6,031 nucleotides of DNA, from the NCBI GenBank assembly GCA_964474295.1, contig CAYYRN010000063.1:1-6031 (forward strand), read 5' to 3'. The notes beneath the pieces were generated by a model. It worked only from the letters and a program-made list of their open reading frames with translations. It made no database searches and was not told the DNA's origin. Positions 1 through 5,988 of this stretch are shown in pieces. Every line of letters begins with the position of its first letter. Within the stretch, counting starts at the first letter, position 1. The DNA is from SIG575 sp964474295. Lineage in GTDB: Bacteria; Bacillota; Clostridia; Oscillospirales; Acutalibacteraceae. The position numbers were made by a program, and so were the translations under genes.

Positions 1-1072
1 TGTGGCCCTTTGCGGGATCAACTTCCGGAGTACGAGAAATTTCTTCGCCGCAAATGTCACAGTAAACAACGCTATCATATGAACCGGCTGCTGTACATCC
101 GGGAGCTACTTCGTTTTCTTTAACAGCTGCTTTGGGTGTATGGTCAGCCAAAGCTTTCTTTTCTGCATCTACAGTTGTTTCTGTTGTTGCGTCTGCATCC
201 TTATAGAATTTACCGCATGAGCAACTGTAGTAAGCATTGTTACCCTGAACTTTACAGGTAGAATCTGTTTCCGGAACAAGTGTCAATGTTGAAGCATCAC
301 ATTCGTGGATAACTGTGATTGCACAAGTTGCTTCCTGTCCGCCGGAAGTTTTAGCTGTAATTGTAGCACTGCCTTCGCCAACACGTGTTACAAGACCGTT
401 TGCATCAACTGTTGCGACAGATGTGTTTGAAGAAATCCATGTAACTGTCTTGTTGCTTGCATTTGCGGGAGCAACTGTAGCTGTGAGCTGAACTGTTGAA
501 GTAGCTTTTGAAAGTTCAGCAGAAGTTTTGTCAAGTGTAATTCCCGTTGTGGGGATAACAACTTTAACTGTAGCTTTGTTTAACTGATAACCTGTTTCAA
601 GTTCTTCAATGTTTTCGTCAACAATGTAGATATACTTTGCACCGATTTCATAATCGCCTGCTGCTGCATTGTCATCAACCTTACACTGGTAAGAAACAAG
701 TCTCAATGTCTGGTCGAGATTTTCAAGTGCCAAATATGAACCTACAAGAACACGCTTTGAAACTTCTGTGTAAGAGCAGTCACCCTGGCAGTTCATAGTC
801 TTTTCAATGTCGGGATCGATTTTACCTGAATTTGCAACGTAGGTAAGACCTTCGGGAATGTCAAGGTCATACTGGAAACCGAAAGTTTTAATTGTAGCGG
901 AAACGTAACCTGTGATAGTAATAACGTCGCCGGGTTTAACTTCCGTTTTGTCAGCTTCAAATGTGTAAGTGTAGTTGGGTGTTGTTGCTCCACCATCGGC
1001 AAGTGCTGTCAGCGGAACGATGCTGAGGAGCATAAGAACCGATAAAACGATGGATAAAACTCTTTTTTTCAT
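1..1072 (-). CDS. Secreted cohesin-like/Big_2/Cys-repeat protein, C-terminus outside window
   Basis: This is a secreted structural protein with no catalytic domain in the visible 357 residues; the reading frame is open to the window edge, so the C-terminus is missing. A signal peptide spans about residues 1-25 (basic MKKR, hydrophobic core, cleavage after ALA). Residues about 34-172 form a beta-rich domain like cohesin or the related CBM2/CBM3 fold, starting with a typical 'DKTEVKPGDVITITG' first strand. Residues about 175-254 are a Big_2 bacterial Ig-like domain, with the hallmarks TGITLDKT, W212, SNTSVATVD and the GEGSATITA strand. From 255 on there are Cys/His repeats: C273, C284, C286, H311, then C326, C338, C341, H357. 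The ATG at 1072 is chosen because GGAGGT lies 6 nt upstream. It starts 27 bp after the preceding gene, so cotranscription is likely. The missing end could hold a dockerin, as in its neighbours, or more repeats; the exact role is unknown. Confidence 0.88.
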   Translation of the reverse strand, partial: MKKRVLSIVLSVLMLLSIVPLTALADGGATTPNYTYTFEADKTEVKPGDVITITGYVSATIKTFGFQYDLDIPEGLTYVANSGKIDPDIEKTMNCQGDCSYTEVSKRVLVGSYLALENLDQTLRLVSYQCKVDDNAAAGDYEIGAKYIYIVDENIEELETGYQLNKATVKVVIPTTGITLDKTSAELSKATSTVQLTATVAPANASNKTVTWISSNTSVATVDANGLVTRVGEGSATITAKTSGGQEATCAITVIHECDASTLTLVPETDSTCKVQGNNAYYSCSCGKFYKDADATTETTVDAEKKALADHTPKAAVKENEVAPGCTAAGSYDSVVYCDICGEEISRTPEVDPAKGH

Positions 1073-1078
1073 AATTCT

Positions 1079-1084
1079 ACCTCC
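1079..1084 (-). promoter_or_regulatory. Ribosome binding site of the third operon gene
   Basis: On the minus strand this reads GGAGGT, 6 nt from the ATG at 1072. It fixes the start codon and lies inside the 27-bp gap after the upstream stop codon. The spacing matches that of the neighbouring gene exactly. Confidence 0.8.
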
Positions 1085-1099
1085 ATATAAATTTTTAGA

Positions 1100-3856
1100 T
1101 TACCACATGAGCGATACAGCTTTTGCGTGGGAAAGAACCTTAACGTAGTCAGTTGTTGTAATTCTTCCGTTGCCGTCTATATCAGCGCATTTTAAAGCGT
1201 AATCTTCAAGAGCTGCCGTGCCTTTTGCGTGGGAAAGAACCTTAACATAGTCGGTTGTTGTAATTCTTCCGTTGCCGTCTATATCACCGAGAAGGTGAAT
1301 CTTGAGGTCTTCCGTAACCGCACTGCCCGAAACAGTCAAAGTATATTCACGGGTTGCGTGGTTTGCTTTGGAAACTTTAACTGTGTAAGTTCCGTCTGCA
1401 ACACCCTCAAGGCTGTAAGCTACTGCACCGGTACCCGCAACCGAAGTTGAATACTTCGTTTCGCCACCTGCGATAAGCTCAATTTTTGTAAGCTCTGTTG
1501 CCGAAGTTGCGGAGTTTGTAGCATATGATGTTACCTTACCCGATACGGTGTAACCCTCTTCAGCTATTGTTTCAAGCTTGTAGGTCATACCTGTTGTAAC
1601 GTAGGTAAGCGGATTTGTGTTAACTTCTTTAGCCGAGAAACCGATTACAAACTGACCGTTCTTAACAGAAGAAGTCTTTGTCCAATCGGGGCTGATGAAT
1701 ACAGAACCTGTTGTATCATCAACAGCCTTCAAAGCTTTAAGTCTGAATGTTACGAAAACTTCGTCATTCGGAATTGCAAGCTTTTCACTGCCTGTATCGG
1801 AATTTGTTGCACTGTTGAAAGTTGCTGTAATCCAAGCATATCCGTACTGAGCTTTAGCATCGGCTGTATTCCATTTTTCGGAATTTGATGTGTACTTAAA
1901 GCCCTTATCCAAACCGGCACTTCCGTTAAAGTCATATCTGCCCTTAGCGAAGCTACTGTCGGAATTGAATGTAAGATAAGATTTGCCGGATGTGAAATCT
2001 ACAAGTTCAAACTCTGTTTTATCATAGATAACGGGGAGCTGCAAAACAGGTACAGGATAATTTGTTGTAAGCTTGATTGAAACCGTTACGATATCATCTT
2101 TAACAACAGATTTCTTGTTGAGAACCGTTGTTACACTTGCTTCTGCACCGGAAACATCATATGCGAGAGCTGCAAGTGCTGCTTCAAGCTCATCAGCCCA
2201 ACCGTCAATTGTTGCCTGCTGTGAAAGCTTGAGAGTATAGTCGATTTTAGCAATAACAGCGTCAACTGCTGCAATGCTGTCCTCTGTGTAAGCATCACGG
2301 TCAAGTGCCTCTGCCTGAGCTACAAGAGCGTTAAGCTCATCATAATTTGCGGGATCTTCACCGAGAGCGGGAATAACCTCTGTGTCAAGAACGTGACCGC
2401 ACTTTGTACATTTAAGCTCTTTAAGACCCGGCTCATCCATTGTTGCGGGTGTTTTTTCACTCCACTTACCCTTATCATGGCCTGTTGCTGCGATTACTGT
2501 GTCTTTAAGCTCGATTGCTGTTGTGCAAGCCTCATCCGAGAAAATCTTGTTACATTCGCCACAAGTCCAGTATGCAATGTTACCTGCGTTTACGCAATCG
2601 GCATCTTTTGCATCTGTCTTTGTTGTCTGGTGACCTTGCGAGGCAATAACAACAGAAGATTTATCGATTTCGATTGTGCCGGCAGCATCGGAATAATATT
2701 TCTTACAGCCGTCACAATAATAATGCTCGATGCAACCGTCTTCCGTACAGCTTACTGCTTTTGCATTAATATGAGTGATGTTGTGCGATTTCTTTTCAAG
2801 AGTTGTGCCTTCATTTCTCTTGTATCCGCAAACCGAACATTCCTCATGCTGAATACCTGTGCTGTCGCAAGTTGAATCTGTATCTGTTACCCATACAAAA
2901 GTATGTGCGGCTTTTTCAAGCTCTTCACCGCAAGAACAAATCTTTGAGTGGTTATCCGCATTAGATGTCCAAGAAATATCATCCTTGCTGTCATGCGGCT
3001 TAGTTGAAACTACAGTGTCCTGCAATGTAATTTCTGTTTTTGCTTCGGCATCAGAGAAAATCGAACCGCAGTCATCGCAAGTCCAATATGCAATGTTACC
3101 TGTTGCTTTATGTGTTGCTTCTTTTGCATCAGTCTTTGTAAGAGATGTGTGCTTGCAAGCTTCAAGCTTTGCGTTTGTAACATCTATCGGAAGACCGTAG
3201 AGTTTACCGGAAGTAGCGGAAGCACTGATAGTAGCCGCACCCTTACCGACATAAGTTGCACATCTTGTGTCAAATGACGGAACATCCGTTCCAGTTGCAA
3301 CAACGAAAGTGGGATCAACCATAACAACGCCGAACTCATCTTTTGCTGCTGTGTCTTTTACCTTAAGTTTGAAAGAAACAAGATTTGTCTTTGTTGAGAA
3401 TACGGGTGTTGCAACACTGCCGCTCTGCGATGCGGTTGCACTTGCCAACCAAGTATATCCTACTCTCAAAAGACCGTACTGTGCTTTCTGAGCTTCCGAA
3501 TAAAGACCGCCGTACATAGCGTTCTGTGCATCACTTCCGAGGAGAGACTGAACAACTCCCGTGAATTTAGCACCATCGGAAACAAGGAGATTTGTGAAAA
3601 CTTCATCTGCAGAAGTGCCTACAACATCATAGTAGTTCTTGTCATAAGCCAACATAAGTTGGAGAGCATGAACATTATAATTGTTTTCAATAGACACCGT
3701 CACGGTAACCGTGTCACCGCTCTGCGGCTTAGCATTATCTGACGAGAGTGAAATAACAGCTTTTTCCGTTGTCCACTCAGTTGCAGATACCGCTACTGCA
3801 AATACGTTAACAATCATAAGTAACGCAAGTGCAATACTGAGAACTTTTTTTGCCAT
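1100..3856 (-). CDS. Large secreted protein: two cohesin-like domains, Cys/His repeats, FIVAR, C-terminal dockerin
   Basis: This 918-aa exported protein is a candidate scaffold or adaptor with no visible enzyme domain. In order: signal peptide 1-25 (cleavage after AVSA); cohesin-like domain about 33-212; about six Cys/His repeats 233-498 (NIAYWTC-x2-C, EEC-x2-CG, KC-x2-CG, several ending in GH); a helical FIVAR module about 503-567; a second cohesin-like domain about 570-765; a beta-sandwich like carboxypeptidase-regulatory domains about 768-854; and a dockerin about 857-912. Both dockerin halves contain DIDGNGRITTTD, which supplies calcium ligands at loop positions 1, 3, 5, 9 and 12. The ATG at 3856 is chosen because GGAGGT lies 6 nt upstream; an in-frame ATG at 3898 would put that site inside the gene. 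No LPXTG motif, SLH domain or other wall anchor is visible, so attachment may depend on the dockerin. It lies 78 bp after one gene and 27 bp before the next. The domains are clear; the biological role is inferred. Confidence 0.92.
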   Translation of the reverse strand: MAKKVLSIALALLMIVNVFAVAVSATEWTTEKAVISLSSDNAKPQSGDTVTVTVSIENNYNVHALQLMLAYDKNYYDVVGTSADEVFTNLLVSDGAKFTGVVQSLLGSDAQNAMYGGLYSEAQKAQYGLLRVGYTWLASATASQSGSVATPVFSTKTNLVSFKLKVKDTAAKDEFGVVMVDPTFVVATGTDVPSFDTRCATYVGKGAATISASATSGKLYGLPIDVTNAKLEACKHTSLTKTDAKEATHKATGNIAYWTCDDCGSIFSDAEAKTEITLQDTVVSTKPHDSKDDISWTSNADNHSKICSCGEELEKAAHTFVWVTDTDSTCDSTGIQHEECSVCGYKRNEGTTLEKKSHNITHINAKAVSCTEDGCIEHYYCDGCKKYYSDAAGTIEIDKSSVVIASQGHQTTKTDAKDADCVNAGNIAYWTCGECNKIFSDEACTTAIELKDTVIAATGHDKGKWSEKTPATMDEPGLKELKCTKCGHVLDTEVIPALGEDPANYDELNALVAQAEALDRDAYTEDSIAAVDAVIAKIDYTLKLSQQATIDGWADELEAALAALAYDVSGAEASVTTVLNKKSVVKDDIVTVSIKLTTNYPVPVLQLPVIYDKTEFELVDFTSGKSYLTFNSDSSFAKGRYDFNGSAGLDKGFKYTSNSEKWNTADAKAQYGYAWITATFNSATNSDTGSEKLAIPNDEVFVTFRLKALKAVDDTTGSVFISPDWTKTSSVKNGQFVIGFSAKEVNTNPLTYVTTGMTYKLETIAEEGYTVSGKVTSYATNSATSATELTKIELIAGGETKYSTSVAGTGAVAYSLEGVADGTYTVKVSKANHATREYTLTVSGSAVTEDLKIHLLGDIDGNGRITTTDYVKVLSHAKGTAALEDYALKCADIDGNGRITTTDYVKVLSHAKAVSLMW
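1120..1286 (-). repeat. Near-identical duplicated dockerin half-repeats (two 65-bp copies)
   Basis: Two 65-bp copies, at 1120-1184 and 1222-1286, sit 102 bp (34 codons) apart and differ at two bases, both within the tyrosine-valine codon stretch. They encode the two calcium-binding halves of the dockerin (DIDGNGRITTTD followed by YVKVLSHAK). The protein sequence is identical over the whole shared segment. Confidence 0.9.
2562..3102 (-). repeat. Diverged duplicated Cys-repeat units within the large secreted protein
   Basis: Matching 25-bp stretches at 2562-2586 and 3078-3102 differ by one base and encode the shared segment GNIAYWTC. They lie in the first and fifth Cys/His repeats of the 918-aa protein, which align over about 50 residues (KTDAK, then NIAYWTC, IFSD, I-x-L-x-DTV). 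Residue H249 in the first unit aligns with C421 in the fifth. This points to duplication inside the gene, with two other repeat types now between the copies. Confidence 0.7.
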
Positions 3857-3862
3857 TTTTTT

Positions 3863-3868
3863 ACCTCC
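3863..3868 (-). promoter_or_regulatory. Ribosome binding site of the large scaffold-like gene
   Basis: On the minus strand this reads GGAGGT, 6 nt from the ATG at 3856. It decides the start: the longer frame from 3898 would encode 14 extra residues ahead of a complete signal peptide and would contain this site. Confidence 0.85.
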
Positions 3869-3907
3869 TAATGGTAAATTTGGTATTAATATAATCATAT
3901 ATTTTAA

Positions 3908-3921
3908 TTCGCTTTCGCGAA
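3908..3921 (-). other. Small GNRA-capped hairpin between the first and second operon genes
   Basis: The minus-strand transcript would read UUCGC-GAAA-GCGAA, a 5-bp stem closed by a GAAA tetraloop, 14 nt after the stop codon of the upstream gene. It is followed by mixed A/T sequence, not a run of U, so it does not look like an efficient intrinsic terminator. A role in mRNA processing or 3'-end stability is possible but unproven. Confidence 0.35.
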
Positions 3922-3934
3922 AAACACCACCAAA

Positions 3935-4990
3935 TTATGCCTCGTATTTTCCTGTGACCTGATTTATCGAGCCTTCAAAAATCATAAAGCTGTCAAGTGC
4001 GACTTTATCATTTACATCATTCAAGCCGTCACCGTTAAGGTCGCCTGCAAGAAGCTGAGCCGCGCTGAGGGTAAGCTCATAAGCTTCGCTTAAATCCATA
4101 CAAATTAAATCGGTGTAATCAACAAGTGCGTCTCCGTTGACATCGCCCGCAATTATAACGGTGTATGTTTCAAGTGTTTCGTCACCCAAAACAAGTTCAA
4201 CCTTTGTGCCGGTGCCTATTCTGTCACCGCAGGAAGGAGTAACCTTAACCGTTGCACCTAAGGTTGCCGCAAGATAATCGTTGAGGTCATCTGTTGTATT
4301 CACCGCAATACCGCGGATGATACCGTTTTCTTTATCGATAACAGTGTCAGAACCCTGAACCGCAATCAATTCGGGTGCGGGAACGATGACATCCTCCGAA
4401 ATGAAATTGTATGTAAGTGTTTCGCATTTTACTATGTTATCGGGAGAAAGTGCTGCTTCCGGGTCACTCAATATATAATTGTAGAAAAGGGTTGAATCGG
4501 AGGGGATAAGAATTTTTCCCGAATCGCCCATAACGGCTGTATCCTTTACTTTAAGCTTAAAAGTAAAGCAGTCTGTTCCGTCGGGTGAATAAAACGGAGT
4601 CAAACCCGCAGAAGACGCACCCGTCCACTGAACAAGTATTCCGCTGTATTTTTCAGAAGTACAGCTTGAAGTATAAATTCTGCTGTCGGCTTTTTCCGTA
4701 CAAATAACCGAGCCGCCGTTGTTAACCAAGCTTTCCGTTGCCGAAGCGCTGTTTTCAACCAACTCGAAAAAATTGTTTGAAAAAAGAATCGGCCAACGCA
4801 TCGAAGATAAGTAACAGTTTGAAGAAACGTTAACCGTTACCGTTATTTCGTCCCCAGCCGACACAGTATCGGTATTTGCTTTAATCTCAACACTGACTGT
4901 TTCTCCTTCAGCCGAAGCGGAAACAGCAAAAATTCCGAAAATCATTACAACCGCAAGTAGCAACGACAGAAGTCTTACCGATTTTTTCAT
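3935..4990 (-). CDS. Secreted cohesin-like and dockerin protein, first gene of the operon
   Basis: This 351-aa exported protein joins a cohesin-like domain to a dockerin, so it could act as an adaptor linking partners outside the cell. A signal peptide covers residues 1-27 (cleavage after SASA). The cohesin-like domain spans about 31-197 and resembles those in the next gene (a 'DTVSAGDEITVTVNV' first strand, then MRWPILFSNNFFELV). Residues about 206-280 form a small beta-rich domain that runs straight into the dockerin at 282-340. Calcium ligands are D283, N285, D287, D291, D294 in the first half and D317, N319, D321, D325, D328 in the second. A288 replaces the usual glycine in the first loop. 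The two halves differ clearly, unlike those of the downstream protein. The start at 4990 is followed directly by a full signal peptide; the ribosome site is weaker (AGAAAGGT, 10 nt away). It likely heads a three-gene operon. The cohesin fold is assigned by pattern only. Confidence 0.9.
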   Translation of the reverse strand: MKKSVRLLSLLLAVVMIFGIFAVSASAEGETVSVEIKANTDTVSAGDEITVTVNVSSNCYLSSMRWPILFSNNFFELVENSASATESLVNNGGSVICTEKADSRIYTSSCTSEKYSGILVQWTGASSAGLTPFYSPDGTDCFTFKLKVKDTAVMGDSGKILIPSDSTLFYNYILSDPEAALSPDNIVKCETLTYNFISEDVIVPAPELIAVQGSDTVIDKENGIIRGIAVNTTDDLNDYLAATLGATVKVTPSCGDRIGTGTKVELVLGDETLETYTVIIAGDVNGDALVDYTDLICMDLSEAYELTLSAAQLLAGDLNGDGLNDVNDKVALDSFMIFEGSINQVTGKYEA

Positions 4991-5000
4991 TTTCTAACAG

Positions 5001-5008
5001 ACCTTTCT
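5001..5008 (-). promoter_or_regulatory. Weak ribosome binding site of the first operon gene
   Basis: On the minus strand this reads AGAAAGGT, 10 nt before the ATG at 4990. It is weaker and more distant than the GGAGGT sites of the two downstream genes, so the first gene may be translated less efficiently. Confidence 0.5.
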
Positions 5009-5020
5009 CTGTAAAAATGC

Positions 5021-5040
5021 AGATAATTACACTTTTATCT
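5021..5040 (-). promoter_or_regulatory. Inverted repeat in the operon leader
   Basis: AGATAA at 5021-5026 and TTATCT at 5035-5040 form a perfect 6-bp inverted repeat with an 8-nt loop. It lies between the predicted transcription start (about 5048) and the ribosome site (5001-5008) of the first operon gene. It could be a repressor site or a weak RNA hairpin; the stem is AT-rich and could also be chance. Confidence 0.3.
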
Positions 5041-5054
5041 AATTCTACAATGGG

Positions 5055-5083
5055 ATTTTACCACAAAGATTAAAAGATGTAAA
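5055..5083 (-). promoter_or_regulatory. Sigma-A type promoter with extended -10 for the secreted-protein operon
   Basis: On the minus strand, TTTACA (5078-5083) and TAAAAT (5055-5060) are separated by exactly 17 nt. TGG precedes the -10 hexamer, giving the extended -10 TGn motif. Each hexamer matches 5 of 6 consensus bases. Transcription would start near 5048, giving a leader of about 58 nt. This is a housekeeping-type promoter, so the operon need not depend on the neighbouring alternative sigma factor. Confidence 0.65.
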
Positions 5084-5320
5084 TAGGTTTTTGCGAAATT
5101 TCTATTAAAATTTATTAATTTTGTTTATTTATAAACCCGTTTTATGTGGATTTAGTCAAAAAATTAACAACTTTATACCGAAAAAGCTTGCAAAATAATG
5201 TCAAAAAGCAAAAAAACAGGAGGTTATAAACGACATTTTAGCCTTACCGCAACGGGATTCCTCGCAAAAATCAAAACAACTTGTAGAAATATAAATGACA
5301 AAAAGAAAATGCACATAAAG

Positions 5321-5348
5321 TTCCCTTTTCTGAAATTTGTGTTAGAAT
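5321..5348 (+). promoter_or_regulatory. Possible promoter of the sigma factor gene
   Basis: TAGAAT at 5343-5348 is preceded by TGT, an extended -10 motif. A poor -35 (TTCCCT, 5321-5326) sits 16 nt upstream. Transcription would start near 5355, leaving a leader of about 70 nt. In such AT-rich DNA, other -10-like sequences also occur, so this call is tentative. Confidence 0.35.
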
Positions 5349-5406
5349 AAAAATTATAAAACATTGAAATATTCTGTTGATTTTTTTGACTTAATTGATA
5401 GAGGGA

Positions 5407-5419
5407 CCTCGAAAGGAGG
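5407..5419 (+). promoter_or_regulatory. Ribosome binding site with a potential pairing hairpin
   Basis: AAAGGAGG at 5412-5419 sits 8 nt before the TTG at 5428 and is the strongest start signal in this leader. CCTC at 5407-5410 can pair with GAGG at 5416-5419 across a GAAAG loop, so the same transcript segment could partly hide the ribosome site. Confidence 0.5.
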
Positions 5420-5427
5420 CAAATTTT

Positions 5428-5988
5428 TTGAACGATGCATCAATAATCGAATTGTTTTTCGCCCGTAATGAAAAAGCACTTGAAGAACTTAATAAAAAAT
5501 ACGGAAATTTACTTATGCACATTACAAAAAATCTTCTTAATCAAAAAGAGGATATTGACGAGTGCGTGAATTCTGTTTTGTTGGACATTTGGAATCAAAT
5601 ACCGCCCGACAAACCCGAAAACCTATGTGCATACATATGTAAAATTGCACGAAGGAAAGCCATAAATAAGTTAAAACACAATACCGCCGAAAAAAGAAAC
5701 TGTAAATTATCGGTGTCATTGTCAGAACTTGAAGAATATTTTTCTAACGGCGAATCTTTAGATGAAACAATTTCCGTAAAAGAACTTACGCAAGCCATTA
5801 ATAAATTTCTGTATTCGGAAGATGAATTAAACAGAAATTTATTTATCAGAAGATACTGGTATACAGATTCTATCGGTGAAATCGCAGCCTTTTATAACCT
5901 TAATGAAAAGACTGTCACTACCAAGCTTTTCAGGATTCGCAAAAAGCTTAAACAATACTTAATAAAGGAAGGGTACATTTATGAATGA
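5428..5988 (+). CDS. ECF-like sigma-70 family RNA polymerase sigma factor
   Basis: This 186-aa cytoplasmic protein should direct RNA polymerase to a small set of promoters. Sigma region 2 spans about residues 22-90: a helical core binding segment (DIDECVNSVLLDIWNQIP), then the -10 recognition part (AYICKIARRKAINKLKH). A variable acidic linker covers about 91-128. Region 4 (about 130-180) holds the helix-turn-helix SIGEIAAFYNLNEKTVTTKL followed by basic FRIRKKLKQYL. Regions 1 and 3 are absent and the length fits ECF factors. Its N-terminus (IIELFFARNEKALEELNKKYG) resembles a sigma family common in gut Clostridia, from general knowledge. TTG at 5428 is chosen as start because AAAGGAGG lies 8 nt upstream; an earlier in-frame TTG at 5395 would contain that site. 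It overlaps the next gene by 8 bases and is divergent from the secreted-protein operon. Its target promoters are unknown. Confidence 0.9.
   Translation: MNDASIIELFFARNEKALEELNKKYGNLLMHITKNLLNQKEDIDECVNSVLLDIWNQIPPDKPENLCAYICKIARRKAINKLKHNTAEKRNCKLSVSLSELEEYFSNGESLDETISVKELTQAINKFLYSEDELNRNLFIRRYWYTDSIGEIAAFYNLNEKTVTTKLFRIRKKLKQYLIKEGYIYE

Larger units (their letters stand above)
4991..5427. other. AT-rich divergent intergenic region
   Basis: This 437-bp stretch lies between two divergently transcribed units. It holds a minus-strand promoter and leader hairpin at its left end, and a weaker plus-strand promoter and a leader hairpin at its right end. The middle (about 5100-5300) has no convincing gene. 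A GC-rich patch at 5241-5265 (16 of 25 bases G or C) stands out from its surroundings, and an AGGAGG at 5218-5223 has no ATG, GTG or TTG at a usable distance downstream. Confidence 0.7.

Noticed and set aside
793..1002. Minus-strand 69-codon frame in another phase
   Set aside because: It overlaps the cohesin-like coding frame of the partial gene, and its Thr/Leu/Pro-rich translation is a frame-shift artefact.
2393..2875. Plus-strand open frame of 160 codons
   Set aside because: It lies fully inside the 918-aa protein gene on the other strand, has no ribosome site, and its Cys/Phe-rich translation is what the complement of the Cys-repeat codons gives.
2859..3200. Plus-strand open frame of 113 codons
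   Set aside because: Antisense shadow of the same repeat-rich gene; no ribosome site and no recognisable domain.
3857..3898. Upstream in-frame ATG at 3898 as the start of the 918-aa protein
   Set aside because: It would place the GGAGGT site inside the coding region and add 14 residues ahead of a complete signal peptide.
3908..3921. Intrinsic terminator between the first and second operon genes
   Set aside because: The stem is only 5 bp and is followed by mixed A/T sequence without a U-run on the minus strand.
3681..3962. Plus-strand open frame spanning the start of the 918-aa gene
   Set aside because: It runs antisense over the signal peptide and ribosome site of a well-supported gene and has no start signals of its own.
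5386..5414. TTGACT at 5386-5391 as a -35 box for the sigma gene
   Set aside because: No -10-like hexamer lies 16-18 nt downstream; the place is taken by the ribosome site region.
5395..5427. Upstream in-frame TTG at 5395 as the sigma factor start
   Set aside because: It has no ribosome site of its own, and the AAAGGAGG at 5412-5419 is correctly placed for the TTG at 5428.
5537..5798. Minus-strand open frames inside the sigma factor gene
   Set aside because: Both are short antisense shadows of a well-supported sigma factor and have no ribosome sites.
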